Positions 1 to 7,601 are shown, counted from the first letter of the stretch. The stretch is 14,193 nt of DNA from Burkholderiaceae bacterium (GCA_017997515.1 JAGOEY010000025.1:1-14193); one strand, 5' to 3'. Program-made: numbers and translations. Notes: a model not told the origin generated them from the letters alone.

Positions 1-3000
1 ACCGCCGAAGGCATGGCCGAAGCTGACGTGCTGGACGTGACCACGATGACCGCTGGCGCCGTGGTGGACTACACCAACGGCCAAGTGCGCAACCTGGCGG
101 GCCAGGTGCAAGTCACCATCGAAGGCATCGTTGACATCGAGACCGTGCTTGCCGATGGCAATGACACCGTCATCGTGGCTGACGCAGCAGTGATGAACGA
201 CAACGCACGCAGCGACGAACTCAACGGCACACCGGCCGAGAACATCTTGTTCATGACTTATCGTGACTTTGATGATCTGAACACCGGTGCGACGACCCGC
301 AAGACATTTGCGGCGCAAGTGGCAGACGGCACCATCAACAAGGTGATCAACCAAGGTCAGTTCACCTTCTCGCTCAGCGAAACGGGGACTGGCGCCGACA
401 TCGACCGCGTTGACTACTCTAACGAACTCGGCCGCATCATCGTGCCCGTGGGTCAAGGTACGGCAACCACGCCTCAGTATGTGGTGGTTGACGGTAACAA
501 CAACCAAGTGTTCACCGACGCTGAAAGCCGTGTGGACGTGCTCAAGGGCGTGGAAGAGATCGTGGCAGCCAAGGGTGCCTCGGTCATGGACTTCACTGCC
601 GTTGGTCAAGCACGTCAGATCACGTTCCAGTACAACACCGCCATGGCTAACCCGGCTGAAAACGCGGTCATCGAGCAATCGATCCGCATTGCAGACGGTA
701 GCGGCAACACTGTCAGTGGTCTGAGTGCTTTCATCGAGAAGTACACCTACAACAAGACCACTGCCCCTGTTGCAGATGCAACCTGGAATCAGATCGAAGG
801 TGGCGACGCTGCTGAAGTGGTGATTTACCAGGGTAGCGAAGACCTCGTGAACCAAGCCGGCCTGGATCACCGTTACACCAACGACGTCCTGACCCTGCGT
901 GGCGGCCTCAATGAGGTTCGTTACTCGCCGCTGGAAACCTCCATCACCGCGAACATCACGGTGACCGAAGAGAACACGGCAACGGCGGGCGTCGCTGAAG
1001 GTCTGATCAGCGCAACCATCAACTTCCAGAACGGTGTCGGTGGTGCTCTCGCAGGTGGTGGTACCCACACCATCACGTCCTACACATCGGACAACTCGAC
1101 CGCTGCCGGTAACCTGAAGATCGAAGGTTCGCAGGACGCGGAAGACACCGTCTCGTTCACGACCTCCTCCAAGAAGGTCTATGTGCTGGGTACGTCGCCG
1201 GGCGTGATCAACGTCAACATTGGCAGCCTGAACTCGCTGGTGCTGACGGGTTTTGAGATCTTGAAAGACTCCGCCAGCAACGACGTCTATGACTTCGCCT
1301 CGCTGTCCGCCGTCGCCGGCGTGACGCTGGCCGACGACGCTGTCACCAGCACGGATCACGACACGATCAAGGTCAGGAACGACGCGATTGGCTACAACGC
1401 CTCGGGTGCCGGTACGATTGACCTTGACAAGCTCAGCGCGACCACCGGTGGTTTCAACATGGACTTCGACGTCCTGGATGTGACCGCTGTGACTGCGGGT
1501 GGTCTGATCCTGAAGGGCGGTACAAACCTCGCGCCGGTGAACGCCACCGATACCGACACCACTGACGAAGTGGTGCTGGGCGCACTGGGCCTGGTGACCT
1601 CGACGACTGGCTTCGAGTCGGTTGTTCTGACACAAGGCACGGTTGCAGCCGGTAGCGCGTTTACCTTCAACGCCGGCACCTCACTGGTGCAGGGTTCGAC
1701 CACGGTCCTGACCAATTCGAGCGTCCTGAGCTTCGGCGGCACGGTGCTTGAACTGGGCACGGATTCTGCTACGGGCCTGACCATCTACGGTACGCCGCAT
1801 GTCGCCAACGTCACCACCGGTGTCACGGTGAACGTCGGTACGGCTGGTGCGACGGTCCACGGTGGAAACGGCAACGACATCCTGAACGGCGGTGCCTCGG
1901 CGGATGTTCTGCGCGGTGGCTTGGGCAACGACACCCTGAACGGTGGTGTGTCCAGCGAAGTTCGCTTCATCCAGATCAACCCGACGGGTGCCTCTGGTGC
2001 GGCTGGCACGGCTACCACCATCACTTTGGATGGTTTGATGCTGACGCTGAACAACGTTGCTGGCGCCCCTGTTGACACCGATGCCAACGCTGGCAATAAC
2101 CTGGATATCACTGCAGGCGTGGGTTCCAACGCGGTAGGTACTGCACTGGCGGCTTTGGTGAACGCAAACCTGGTTGACATCAATGACGGCATCCGCTTTG
2201 GCGGAACCCAGTTGCTGAATGCCGCGTACAGCGACACCACGGGCAACCTCACCTTCACGTTCGTGGGTGGTACCGATGTTGCGGTAGGCGATACGATCGC
2301 GATTGCTGGCACAGGTCTGGGTGCGATCACGGTGGGTGCCGAAGCGGTTGTCACCGATGGCGGCAGTGGCGGTAACGACACCTACATCGTCGATGCTGGT
2401 AGCGACACCATCAACAACCTGAACGGCAGCGACGTTCTGGTGGTTTACGGCGACGCCACGGCAACGGCCAGCGGTGTGACCAACTTTGTCGCGACCGCAG
2501 CGACGAAGAACCTGGGCACGGTGACGATCAACGCTTCGGATGTTGGTTCGACAATCGACCTGAGCTTGGCTGCTGCCATCTCTGGTACCACCGCAACCAA
2601 GGGCTTCACCGTGGTTGGTGGCACGGGTGTGGACACCATCACCGGTTCTAGCAAGGGCGACGTGATGACCGGCGGTGCTGGTAACGACGTATTCGTGATC
2701 AAACCAAATGCCTTCGGCACCTCCGGCACCTTCGACACCATTACTGACTTCGCTACCACTGCAGATAAGCTTGATATGGTCGTGGCAGGCGCTGGCGGCA
2801 ACTACGTCGAAATCAACGGTACCGGCATGACGTTTGCGGCAGCACAAGCCGCAGCACAAGCTCTGTTCAATACTACGGTTGCTGCACACGTGTTTGTCTA
2901 CGACGTGGCTGGTGACGGTTACCTGTTCTCGGATGTGACTCTGGACAATGCGATCGATGGCCAGGTCAAGCTGACGGGTCTGACTACCGCAGCGGGTCTG

Positions 3001-3021
3001 AACTTTACCGACATCATCTAA
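1..3021 (+). CDS. RTX/S-layer-like type I secreted surface protein, C-terminal part (5' end outside window)
   Basis: The reading frame is open from the first base, so the start lies upstream. About 1006 residues are visible. The protein is rich in Thr, Ala, Gly, Val, Asp and Asn and has no cysteine, as is typical of secreted RTX and S-layer proteins. Calcium-binding GGxGxD nonapeptides occur at 1861-1947 (GGNGNDILN, GGLGNDTLN), near 2362-2400 (GGNDTYIVD) and at 2617-2700 (GGTGVDTIT, GGAGNDVFV). The last is followed by a DTITDF segment like those of serralysin-type C-terminal domains. The protein ends NFTDII, an Asp-plus-hydrophobic terminus of the kind used by PrtD-type ABC exporters, which fits the transporters encoded at 9.8-13.3 kb. 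The block DVLDVTxxTAG appears twice (22-60 and ~1467-1502), so the upstream part is built from degenerate beta-strand repeats. The likely role is an exported surface layer or adhesin. An S-layer and an adhesin cannot be told apart from this fragment. Confidence 0.85.
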   Translation, partial: TAEGMAEADVLDVTTMTAGAVVDYTNGQVRNLAGQVQVTIEGIVDIETVLADGNDTVIVADAAVMNDNARSDELNGTPAENILFMTYRDFDDLNTGATTRKTFAAQVADGTINKVINQGQFTFSLSETGTGADIDRVDYSNELGRIIVPVGQGTATTPQYVVVDGNNNQVFTDAESRVDVLKGVEEIVAAKGASVMDFTAVGQARQITFQYNTAMANPAENAVIEQSIRIADGSGNTVSGLSAFIEKYTYNKTTAPVADATWNQIEGGDAAEVVIYQGSEDLVNQAGLDHRYTNDVLTLRGGLNEVRYSPLETSITANITVTEENTATAGVAEGLISATINFQNGVGGALAGGGTHTITSYTSDNSTAAGNLKIEGSQDAEDTVSFTTSSKKVYVLGTSPGVINVNIGSLNSLVLTGFEILKDSASNDVYDFASLSAVAGVTLADDAVTSTDHDTIKVRNDAIGYNASGAGTIDLDKLSATTGGFNMDFDVLDVTAVTAGGLILKGGTNLAPVNATDTDTTDEVVLGALGLVTSTTGFESVVLTQGTVAAGSAFTFNAGTSLVQGSTTVLTNSSVLSFGGTVLELGTDSATGLTIYGTPHVANVTTGVTVNVGTAGATVHGGNGNDILNGGASADVLRGGLGNDTLNGGVSSEVRFIQINPTGASGAAGTATTITLDGLMLTLNNVAGAPVDTDANAGNNLDITAGVGSNAVGTALAALVNANLVDINDGIRFGGTQLLNAAYSDTTGNLTFTFVGGTDVAVGDTIAIAGTGLGAITVGAEAVVTDGGSGGNDTYIVDAGSDTINNLNGSDVLVVYGDATATASGVTNFVATAATKNLGTVTINASDVGSTIDLSLAAAISGTTATKGFTVVGGTGVDTITGSSKGDVMTGGAGNDVFVIKPNAFGTSGTFDTITDFATTADKLDMVVAGAGGNYVEINGTGMTFAAAQAAAQALFNTTVAAHVFVYDVAGDGYLFSDVTLDNAIDGQVKLTGLTTAAGLNFTDII

Positions 3022-3031
3022 ACCGGTAATT

Positions 3032-3051
3032 CCCTTCGAGTGATCGAAGGG
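3032..3051 (+). other. Perfect 8-bp hairpin just after the RTX stop codon
   Basis: CCCTTCGA and TCGAAGGG form a perfect 8-bp stem with a GTGA loop, starting 11 bases after the stop codon. It has no T-tract of its own and sits 12 bases before the terminator stem. It may protect the 3' end of a highly expressed transcript or help termination. The role is inferred. Confidence 0.6.
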
Positions 3052-3063
3052 TAAGGTCTGATG

Positions 3064-3095
3064 GCCCCGTTGTTCACAAGGCAACGGGGCTTTTT
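3064..3095 (+). terminator. Rho-independent terminator of the RTX gene
   Basis: GCCCCGTTG (3064-3072) pairs perfectly with CAACGGGGC (3082-3090) across a 9-base loop, and five T follow at 3091-3095. This is a strong intrinsic terminator. It isolates the large substrate gene from the downstream small gene, although partial read-through remains possible. Confidence 0.9.
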
Positions 3096-3130
3096 AATTC
3101 TGAATCGCAATACACGAAAAAATATCCAAA

Positions 3131-3346
3131 ATGACCATTATCAAAATAGACGACAAAGAGTACGACTCGAGCCAGATATCCAAAGAAGCCAAAGATCAAT
3201 TTGACAGTCTGCGCTTCGTTGAGGCGGAGTTGCAGCGACTGCAGGCCCAGGCTGCCGTGCTGCAGACGGCGCGTGGTGCTTACCTCGGAGCACTCCGGCA
3301 AGCCTTGTCTGCCTTACCGGCAGGTGACACCATAAAGCTTGGCTAA
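3131..3346 (+). CDS. Small DUF6447-like protein, single domain (71 aa)
   Basis: The 71-residue protein begins with a short predicted beta hairpin (IIKIDDKEY). A helix follows with the pattern RFVEAELQRLQAQ, then LQTARGAYLGALRQAL, probably a small helical hairpin. The same pattern occurs twice in the protein encoded at 7084-7533: I-D/N-G-x-x-Y, then R-x-x-D/E-x-E-L-x-R-L, then A-R-x-A/F-Y/A. I recall this family as DUF6447, but the name needs an HMM check. No signal peptide or membrane segment is visible, so it is probably cytoplasmic. The ATG has an A-rich leader and no clear Shine-Dalgarno sequence. The gene lies 35 bases after the RTX terminator, so it is expressed by read-through or from a promoter I cannot identify. 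Its place behind a T1SS substrate suggests a role linked to that substrate, for instance as a chaperone or partner. This is inference. Confidence 0.7.
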   Translation: MTIIKIDDKEYDSSQISKEAKDQFDSLRFVEAELQRLQAQAAVLQTARGAYLGALRQALSALPAGDTIKLG

Positions 3347-3349
3347 CGC

Positions 3350-3562
3350 TTATTGCCCGCCAGTAGAAACGGGGCGGACTCCAAGCATCGTGTTGGGCGC
3401 GGCAGTGAAATCACCCGCGCCCACACAAGGTCCGATTTTTTGAGAATTGACGATGATCGAATGATTTTCTGGCGCCGTATCGAACCTGATGACGATGGCC
3501 GTTGACAAGTGGGGCAGTGCCAAAGAAGCCAAAAGAAGAGGCCTTCGCCAAGCGTGATTCAT
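3350..3562 (-). CDS. Doubtful hypothetical ORF with signal-peptide-like N-terminus (70 aa)
   Basis: On the minus strand an ATG at 3562 opens a 70-codon frame ending at 3350, convergent with the small gene at 3131-3346. It starts MNHAWRRPLLLASLALPHLS, which has the basic n-region and hydrophobic core of a signal peptide. I recognise no domain in the remaining ~50 residues. No Shine-Dalgarno sequence precedes the ATG. It could be a real small exported protein, the remnant of a longer gene, or chance. I lean towards chance or remnant. Confidence 0.2.
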   Translation of the reverse strand: MNHAWRRPLLLASLALPHLSTAIVIRFDTAPENHSIIVNSQKIGPCVGAGDFTAAPNTMLGVRPVSTGGQ

Positions 3563-3680
3563 GGCGCAATGGATTGCTGCGCAGCCTGTCGAAGGCAAGG
3601 CACCGCTTGGGAACTGCCCTTTGGCAGGCTCAGGAAGATCGGGGGATTGTCTGAGGCATGCAAAAAAATCAGGTGAAATC

Positions 3681-3715
3681 AGCCTCTAGCCCTTATTCTA
3701 TAAGCGCTGGCAGCT
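3681..3715. repeat. Imperfect palindromic intergenic repeat (REP-like)
   Basis: The arms AGC...CTAGCCCTTAT and ATAAGCGCTGG...GCT form an interrupted hairpin with a TCT loop at 3697-3699. The stem has one C:C mismatch next to CTTAT/ATAAG and a second mismatched step near the base. A-rich flanks and the following AGCTATCAAAA match, from memory, a dispersed intergenic palindrome common in Comamonadaceae genomes. Only one copy is visible here, so the repeat status rests on recall rather than on this window. Confidence 0.5.
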
Positions 3716-3854
3716 ATCAAAATGTTTAGCCCGTGAGATCGGTTAGCATCGCCCGCCATGCCCCGTCACCTTGAAGTCCTGGCCCTTGATTGCCCGCGCT
3801 GCAGCCGTGGCCGGGGCGCTATCGATCATCTTGTAACCACCGGGCCAGAACGAT

Positions 3855-4805
3855 ATGACTGACAAACAACGCGTTGCGGTAACCGGTGGCGCCGGTTTTT
3901 TGGGTTCACATTTGTGTGAGCGCCTGTTGGCACAGGGCTGCGAGGTGCTGTGTGTGGACAATTTTTTTACCGGCAGCAAGGCCAATATTCTTCATTTGAT
4001 GCGGCACCCCAGCTTTGAGCTGGTTCGGCACGATGTGACTTTTCCGCTGTATGTCGAGGTCGATCAGATCTACAACCTCGCATGCCCGGCCTCGCCCGTG
4101 CACTATCAGCGGGACCCGGTGCAGACGACCAAGACCTGCGTCCACGGCGCCATCAATATGCTGGGTCTGGCCAAACGCCTGCAGGCGCGCATTTTGCAGG
4201 CATCGACCAGCGAGGTGTATGGCGACCCCGAGGTCCATCCGCAGCCTGAAAGCTACTGGGGCCGGGTGAACCCGATGGGCGTGCGCAGTTGCTACGACGA
4301 GGGCAAGCGCTGTGCCGAGACACTTTTTTTTGACTACTGGCGCCAGCACCAGCTGCAAATCAAGGTGGCGCGCATATTCAACACCTATGGGCCCAGGATG
4401 CAGATCAATGATGGCCGGGTGGTGAGCAATTTCATTGTGCAGGCGCTGCAGGGGCATGACATCACCCTGTATGGCGATGGTCAGCAAACCCGCAGTTTTT
4501 GCTATGTCGATGACCTGGTGGATGGCCTGGTGCGCCTGATGGCCAGCCCGCCAGAGCTGACCGGGCCGATCAACCTGGGCAATCCGTGCGAGTTCACCAT
4601 GCTGGAACTGGCCGAGCAGGTGCTGCGCCAGACCGGCTCGCGCAGCCGCCTGGTTTTTCTGCCGCTGCCACCCGATGACCCCCGCCAGCGGCAGCCCGAC
4701 ATTTCCATGGCCCGGCACGAGCTGGGCTGGCAGCCTGGCGTGGCGCTGGAGGATGGGCTCAAAGAGACCATTGCCTGCTTTGCTCGGCGGTTGGCCCAGG
4801 CCTGA
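3855..4805 (+). CDS. uxs: UDP-glucuronate decarboxylase (UDP-xylose synthase), NAD-dependent SDR
   Basis: A 316-residue extended short-chain dehydrogenase/reductase, the usual length for bacterial UXS. The NAD-binding motif [10 protein letters not shown] is at residues 10-19, and the acidic residue that binds the adenosine ribose (VDNFFTG) is near D35. The catalytic set is T118-S119-E120 with Y147 and K151 (YDEGK). NTYGPRM and the substrate-side [10 protein letters not shown] segment are also typical of this clade. The known reaction is UDP-glucuronate to UDP-xylose plus CO2, with NAD recycled inside the active site, in the cytosol. The ATG at 3855 precedes the Rossmann motif by the usual distance, although its Shine-Dalgarno sequence is poor. 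The glycosyltransferase gene starts 52 bases downstream, so the pair probably works together: a nucleotide-sugar donor and a transferase. A related UDP-sugar epimerase is possible but less likely. Confidence 0.88.
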   Translation: MTDKQRVAVTGGAGFLGSHLCERLLAQGCEVLCVDNFFTGSKANILHLMRHPSFELVRHDVTFPLYVEVDQIYNLACPASPVHYQRDPVQTTKTCVHGAINMLGLAKRLQARILQASTSEVYGDPEVHPQPESYWGRVNPMGVRSCYDEGKRCAETLFFDYWRQHQLQIKVARIFNTYGPRMQINDGRVVSNFIVQALQGHDITLYGDGQQTRSFCYVDDLVDGLVRLMASPPELTGPINLGNPCEFTMLELAEQVLRQTGSRSRLVFLPLPPDDPRQRQPDISMARHELGWQPGVALEDGLKETIACFARRLAQA

Positions 4806-4809
4806 GCGG

Positions 4810-4830
4810 CAGAAATTTTCTGTATTTTTT
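4810..4830 (+). terminator. Weak terminator-like hairpin between UXS and GT41 genes
   Basis: CAGAA and TTCTG form a 5-bp stem with an ATT loop, followed by TA and six T. The stem is short and AT-rich, so it would at most attenuate transcription into the glycosyltransferase gene rather than stop it. Confidence 0.25.
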
Positions 4831-4857
4831 GGGGGCTCTTCATGGCTCCGCTTCTTC

Positions 4858-6906
4858 ATGAACCTTCAAGACAACCTCCAGCACGTCGGGCCGCTGCCTG
4901 CTGCGCAAGCCTTCACGGACGAATATTTTGCAGAGGTCCAGGCCCTGTACGCAAACGGTGCCTTTGGCGCGGCATGGCGGGCGCTGCAGCTGCGGGCCGG
5001 TGAGGGGCAGGACAATGTCCATTGGTGGATGCACGCGCTGCGTCTGGGGGCGGCGCTGGGCGACAGCGGTCGAGCCCTGGCGGCAGCAGATGCGCTGCAG
5101 GCGCTGCAGCCGGACGCTGGCGTGTGGCTGCCGGCGTTGCGCGCTGCATGGGCGCAGGCCAAAGCGGGCAAACACTGGGATCTGGCCAAAACCCTGGGAT
5201 ATCGCCTGACCCGGCTCACACCCGAGGACGTCCCGTTGCGGGTGCTGCATCTGCTGGATGCGTTGGAGGCAGGACGAGCCCGCCAGGAGGAGTTGAAGGC
5301 ATTGATGGCGTCCCCTTTGCCTTTGGGCACGTTCTCACCCGAGTTGCTGCGCCGCTTGATCGCTGCGTTGAAGAAAGGGGGCTTTCAGGGGGATGCCGTC
5401 AAAATGCTGGCCTATCTGTTGAAGCGGCATCCTCCGCGCACTGCCGAAGAAAAAGTGAAGGCGGCCCTGCTGGCCTGTACGGTCAAGTGCCACGCCCAGG
5501 CCGCTGCCTTGCTGGAGGGTGAGCCCGGGCTTGCCAGCCGCTACCTGTGCAGCCTGGCATGCCATTTGGCGCTGGATTGGGCAGGCTTTGAAAAGGCGCG
5601 GCTGAGTTCGGCAGAGTTGTTGCAGTTGCTGGAGACCCAACCGCAGTGGCAACCGTCGATGGTCTTCAACTTCTTGATGTTGCCCGGGTACGGCCATGCC
5701 GATTATCTGGCCTTGACCAGGCGCTTGGCCCATGCAATGCCATCCCCCAAGCGCTATCAGTATGCGCGTCCGTCAGCCCGGCCCGACCGTCTGCGGGTGG
5801 GGTATCTGTCAGGTGATTTCAAGAGCCACCCGTGCAACCAGCTGGCGTGCCCGGTTTTTGAGCGGCATGACCACAAGCGTTTTGAATGGGTGGCCTTTGA
5901 CAATAGCCGAGATGATGCATCCCCCGCCCGTCAGCGCATTCTGGCGGTCTTTGACCGGGTGGTGGCAGTGCAGGGCCTCGGATCGGTGGCGTTGGCGCAG
6001 GCCATCCGGGCCGAGGGCATTGATGTGCTGGTGGACATGTCGGGGCATACCACGGACAACCGGCTGGATGTCATGGCGCTGCGCCCGGCGCCGGTGCAGA
6101 TCACCTGGCTGGGTTTTCCGGCCAGCGTGGGGCCGGCGCTGGTGGACTACATGATCACGGACGCTGTCAGTGTGCCGCCCGATGACCGCGCAGCCTTTGA
6201 CGAGGCGCTCATGTATCTGCCGGTCGCGGATCGTCCTGGCGGGGAGTGTCCCCCAGGGCTCACGCCACCGCCGCGCCAGGACCAGGGGCTGCCTGACGAT
6301 GCTGTGGTAATGGCGTGCTTCAACCAGGTGGCGAAGTTGACGCAGGAGGTTTTCGACCTGTGGTGCGAACTGTTGCGCACGGTGCCCAAGAGTGTGCTGT
6401 GGCTGTGCGATGAGGGCCCGCAAGCGCGCCAGGCCTTGCAGGCGGCGGCGGCGTTGCGCGGGGTGCAGCCGGATCGCCTGGTGTGGGCGGCTCGGCTCGG
6501 GCACCAGGAGCATTTGCGGCGCCTTGCCTGTGCCGATCTGATTTTGGACACCCAGCCCTACACCATGCACACCACAGCGGTTGATGCCCTGGCTGCGGGC
6601 GTGCCGTTTTTGACCTGCTGCGGCAATACGATGGCCGGCCGTGTGTCTTCAAGCCTGTTGCACACGGCCGGTCTGGGAGACTGTGTATGTGTCGATGCGG
6701 CAAATTATCGGCAGCGCATGGCCGCTTTGGCCGCCGATGCGCAGGCAAGGGGGCAGTTGCGGTTGCGCTTTGAGGCTGCACGAACGCAATCGCCCTTGTT
6801 TGACAGCACTGCTTTTGCCCGTTACCTCGAAATGGGCTACGACATGGCATATGCGCGCTGGCAGGCGGGCTTGCCACCCGCAGACATTGCCGTCGGGGCC
6901 GGTTGA
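4858..6906 (+). CDS. GT41 glycosyltransferase, SPINDLY/O-GlcNAc transferase type
   Basis: A 682-residue protein. Residues ~1-290 are helical and Leu/Ala-rich, consistent with degenerate TPR-like repeats. From ~310 the GT41 catalytic region begins: RVGYLSGDFKSHP with the conserved His at 324, DMSGHTTDNRLD (His 397), ALRPAPVQITWLGFPAS, the lysine in NQVAKLTQ (K493) that contacts UDP in OGT, ADLILDTQPY (~560-567), then HTTAVDALAAGVPFLT and RVSSSLLHTAGL. Where bacterial relatives usually have PYNxHTT...DALW, this protein has PYTMHTT...DALA, so the sugar or acceptor pocket may differ. It is probably a cytoplasmic protein glycosyltransferase; GT41 members act on Ser/Thr or, in HMW1C-type enzymes, Asn. 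The UXS gene just upstream suggests a UDP-xylose or other UDP-sugar donor, and the RTX protein is an obvious candidate acceptor; both are inference. I chose the ATG at 4858 because the longer frame only overlaps UXS. Its Shine-Dalgarno sequence is weak. Confidence 0.88.
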   Translation: MNLQDNLQHVGPLPAAQAFTDEYFAEVQALYANGAFGAAWRALQLRAGEGQDNVHWWMHALRLGAALGDSGRALAAADALQALQPDAGVWLPALRAAWAQAKAGKHWDLAKTLGYRLTRLTPEDVPLRVLHLLDALEAGRARQEELKALMASPLPLGTFSPELLRRLIAALKKGGFQGDAVKMLAYLLKRHPPRTAEEKVKAALLACTVKCHAQAAALLEGEPGLASRYLCSLACHLALDWAGFEKARLSSAELLQLLETQPQWQPSMVFNFLMLPGYGHADYLALTRRLAHAMPSPKRYQYARPSARPDRLRVGYLSGDFKSHPCNQLACPVFERHDHKRFEWVAFDNSRDDASPARQRILAVFDRVVAVQGLGSVALAQAIRAEGIDVLVDMSGHTTDNRLDVMALRPAPVQITWLGFPASVGPALVDYMITDAVSVPPDDRAAFDEALMYLPVADRPGGECPPGLTPPPRQDQGLPDDAVVMACFNQVAKLTQEVFDLWCELLRTVPKSVLWLCDEGPQARQALQAAAALRGVQPDRLVWAARLGHQEHLRRLACADLILDTQPYTMHTTAVDALAAGVPFLTCCGNTMAGRVSSSLLHTAGLGDCVCVDAANYRQRMAALAADAQARGQLRLRFEAARTQSPLFDSTAFARYLEMGYDMAYARWQAGLPPADIAVGAG

Positions 6907-6924
6907 TGCCTGGCAATCATGGAT

Positions 6925-6953
6925 TTGGGCGGTGCGATTCGGGAAACTACAAT
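6925..6953 (+). promoter_or_regulatory. Candidate sigma-70 promoter for the secretion operon
   Basis: TTGGGC (6925-6930) and TACAAT (6948-6953) are separated by exactly 17 bases. The -10 matches the consensus at five of six positions and the -35 at three of six. It starts 19 bases after the glycosyltransferase stop codon and would give a leader of roughly 120 bases before the ATG at 7084. A short stem, CCTGCG/CGCAGG (6999-7018), lies in that leader. Confidence 0.45.
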
Positions 6954-7083
6954 ACAGGCCCGCGCAACCTTTTTGCCGGCCCGCAGTGTGGCTTCAGACC
7001 TGCGCCTTGCGCCGCAGGGTTTGAGCGCCTTTCCTTCATCCCTCTAATACTGCGACGCGCTTGAACGCCGTCCAAAAAGCAAT

Positions 7084-7533
7084 ATGTCAAAAAACAAAAC
7101 CGCAACGCAAGTACCTTCCGACGCAGCTGCTTCGCCGGTGCAACAGATTGCCATCGACGGCACGTCCTACAACCTGGCTGACCTGACCGACACCGCCCGG
7201 CAGCACCTTGTCAACGTGCGCCTGGTGGACCAGGAGCTGGCGCGCCTGCAGCGTCAACGCGCCATCGCCACGGTGGCCCGTACGGCCTATGCCGGCGCCG
7301 TGTCGGCCGCACTGCCCAAGGAGCCCACCGCTCCCGCCGACGGCGCCCGCAGTGCCGTCATCAACGGCATCACCTATGACTGGGCCAGCCTGGGCGAGCG
7401 TGTGCAAGGCCTCCTGACAGGCATCCGTGCAGCCGACCAGGAGCTTGCGCGCCTGAATGTGCAGACGCAGTTGGCACAAACCGCCCGCAACACCTTTGCC
7501 CAGGTTATCAAGCAGAACCTGCCCAAGGCCTAA
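7084..7533 (+). CDS. Tandem two-domain DUF6447-like protein (149 aa)
   Basis: The protein carries two copies of the domain seen singly at 3131-3346. Copy one (nt ~7141-7317) reads QIAIDGTSYNLADL, then RLVDQELARLQRQ and ARTAYAGAV. Copy two (nt ~7351-7530) reads AVINGITYDWASL, then RAADQELARLNVQ and ARNTFAQVI. A short Pro/Ala/Asp linker joins them, and ~18 low-complexity residues precede copy one. No signal peptide or membrane segment is visible. It appears to be the first gene of the operon leading to the T1SS exporter, while the single-domain paralogue follows the substrate gene. The shared family therefore links substrate and exporter loci. Function is unknown; a substrate-binding or secretion-accessory role is inferred. 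The ATG at 7084 has only an A-rich leader. Confidence 0.75.
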   Translation: MSKNKTATQVPSDAAASPVQQIAIDGTSYNLADLTDTARQHLVNVRLVDQELARLQRQRAIATVARTAYAGAVSAALPKEPTAPADGARSAVINGITYDWASLGERVQGLLTGIRAADQELARLNVQTQLAQTARNTFAQVIKQNLPKA

Positions 7534-7566
7534 CCCGCCTGATGGTTTTGATGCAATGGGTTTCCA

Positions 7567-7590
7567 GCGTCCGCGCATGTGGCGCGACGC
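7567..7590 (+). other. GC-rich intercistronic hairpin
   Basis: GCGTC-(C)-GCGC pairs with GCGC-GACGC around a five-base loop, giving nine GC-rich pairs with one bulge. It lies in the 68-base gap after the 7084-7533 gene and ends 11 bases before the next ATG. No T-tract follows, so it is more likely an mRNA-processing or translation-control element than a terminator. Confidence 0.4.
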
Positions 7591-7601
7591 GCTATTGATT
7601 G

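Larger units (their letters stand above)
3347..3854. other. 508-bp intergenic stretch, no confident gene
   Basis: No ORF here has convincing coding character. The stretch contains a minus-strand ORF at 3350-3562 with a signal-peptide-like start, a small CTGCC/GGCAG hairpin at 3614-3627, a palindromic repeat at 3681-3715, and a 34-codon + strand ORF at 3758-3862 that overlaps the next gene's start. A promoter for the 3855 gene must lie here or upstream, but I see no good -35/-10 pair. The mixture of weak ORFs and a repeat suggests decayed sequence between two functional blocks. Confidence 0.6.

Noticed and set aside
1681..3084. 467-codon minus-strand ORF opposite the RTX gene
   Set aside because: It mirrors the codon periodicity of the RTX gene, has a His/Arg/Gly-rich composition typical of antisense shadows, and shows no recognisable domain.
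3906..4859. 317-codon minus-strand ORF opposite the UDP-xylose synthase
   Set aside because: It lies antisense to a gene with clear catalytic motifs, is rich in His/Gln/Ala and matches no family.
4842..4860. ATG at 4842 as an alternative start for the glycosyltransferase
   Set aside because: It is in a different frame from the GT41 domain. The duplicated TTCTTCATG-like sequence explains the second ATG.
6999..7018. CCTGCG/CGCAGG hairpin as terminator of the glycosyltransferase gene
   Set aside because: The stem has six pairs with an eight-base loop, and only three T follow (GTTTG), too weak to call a terminator.
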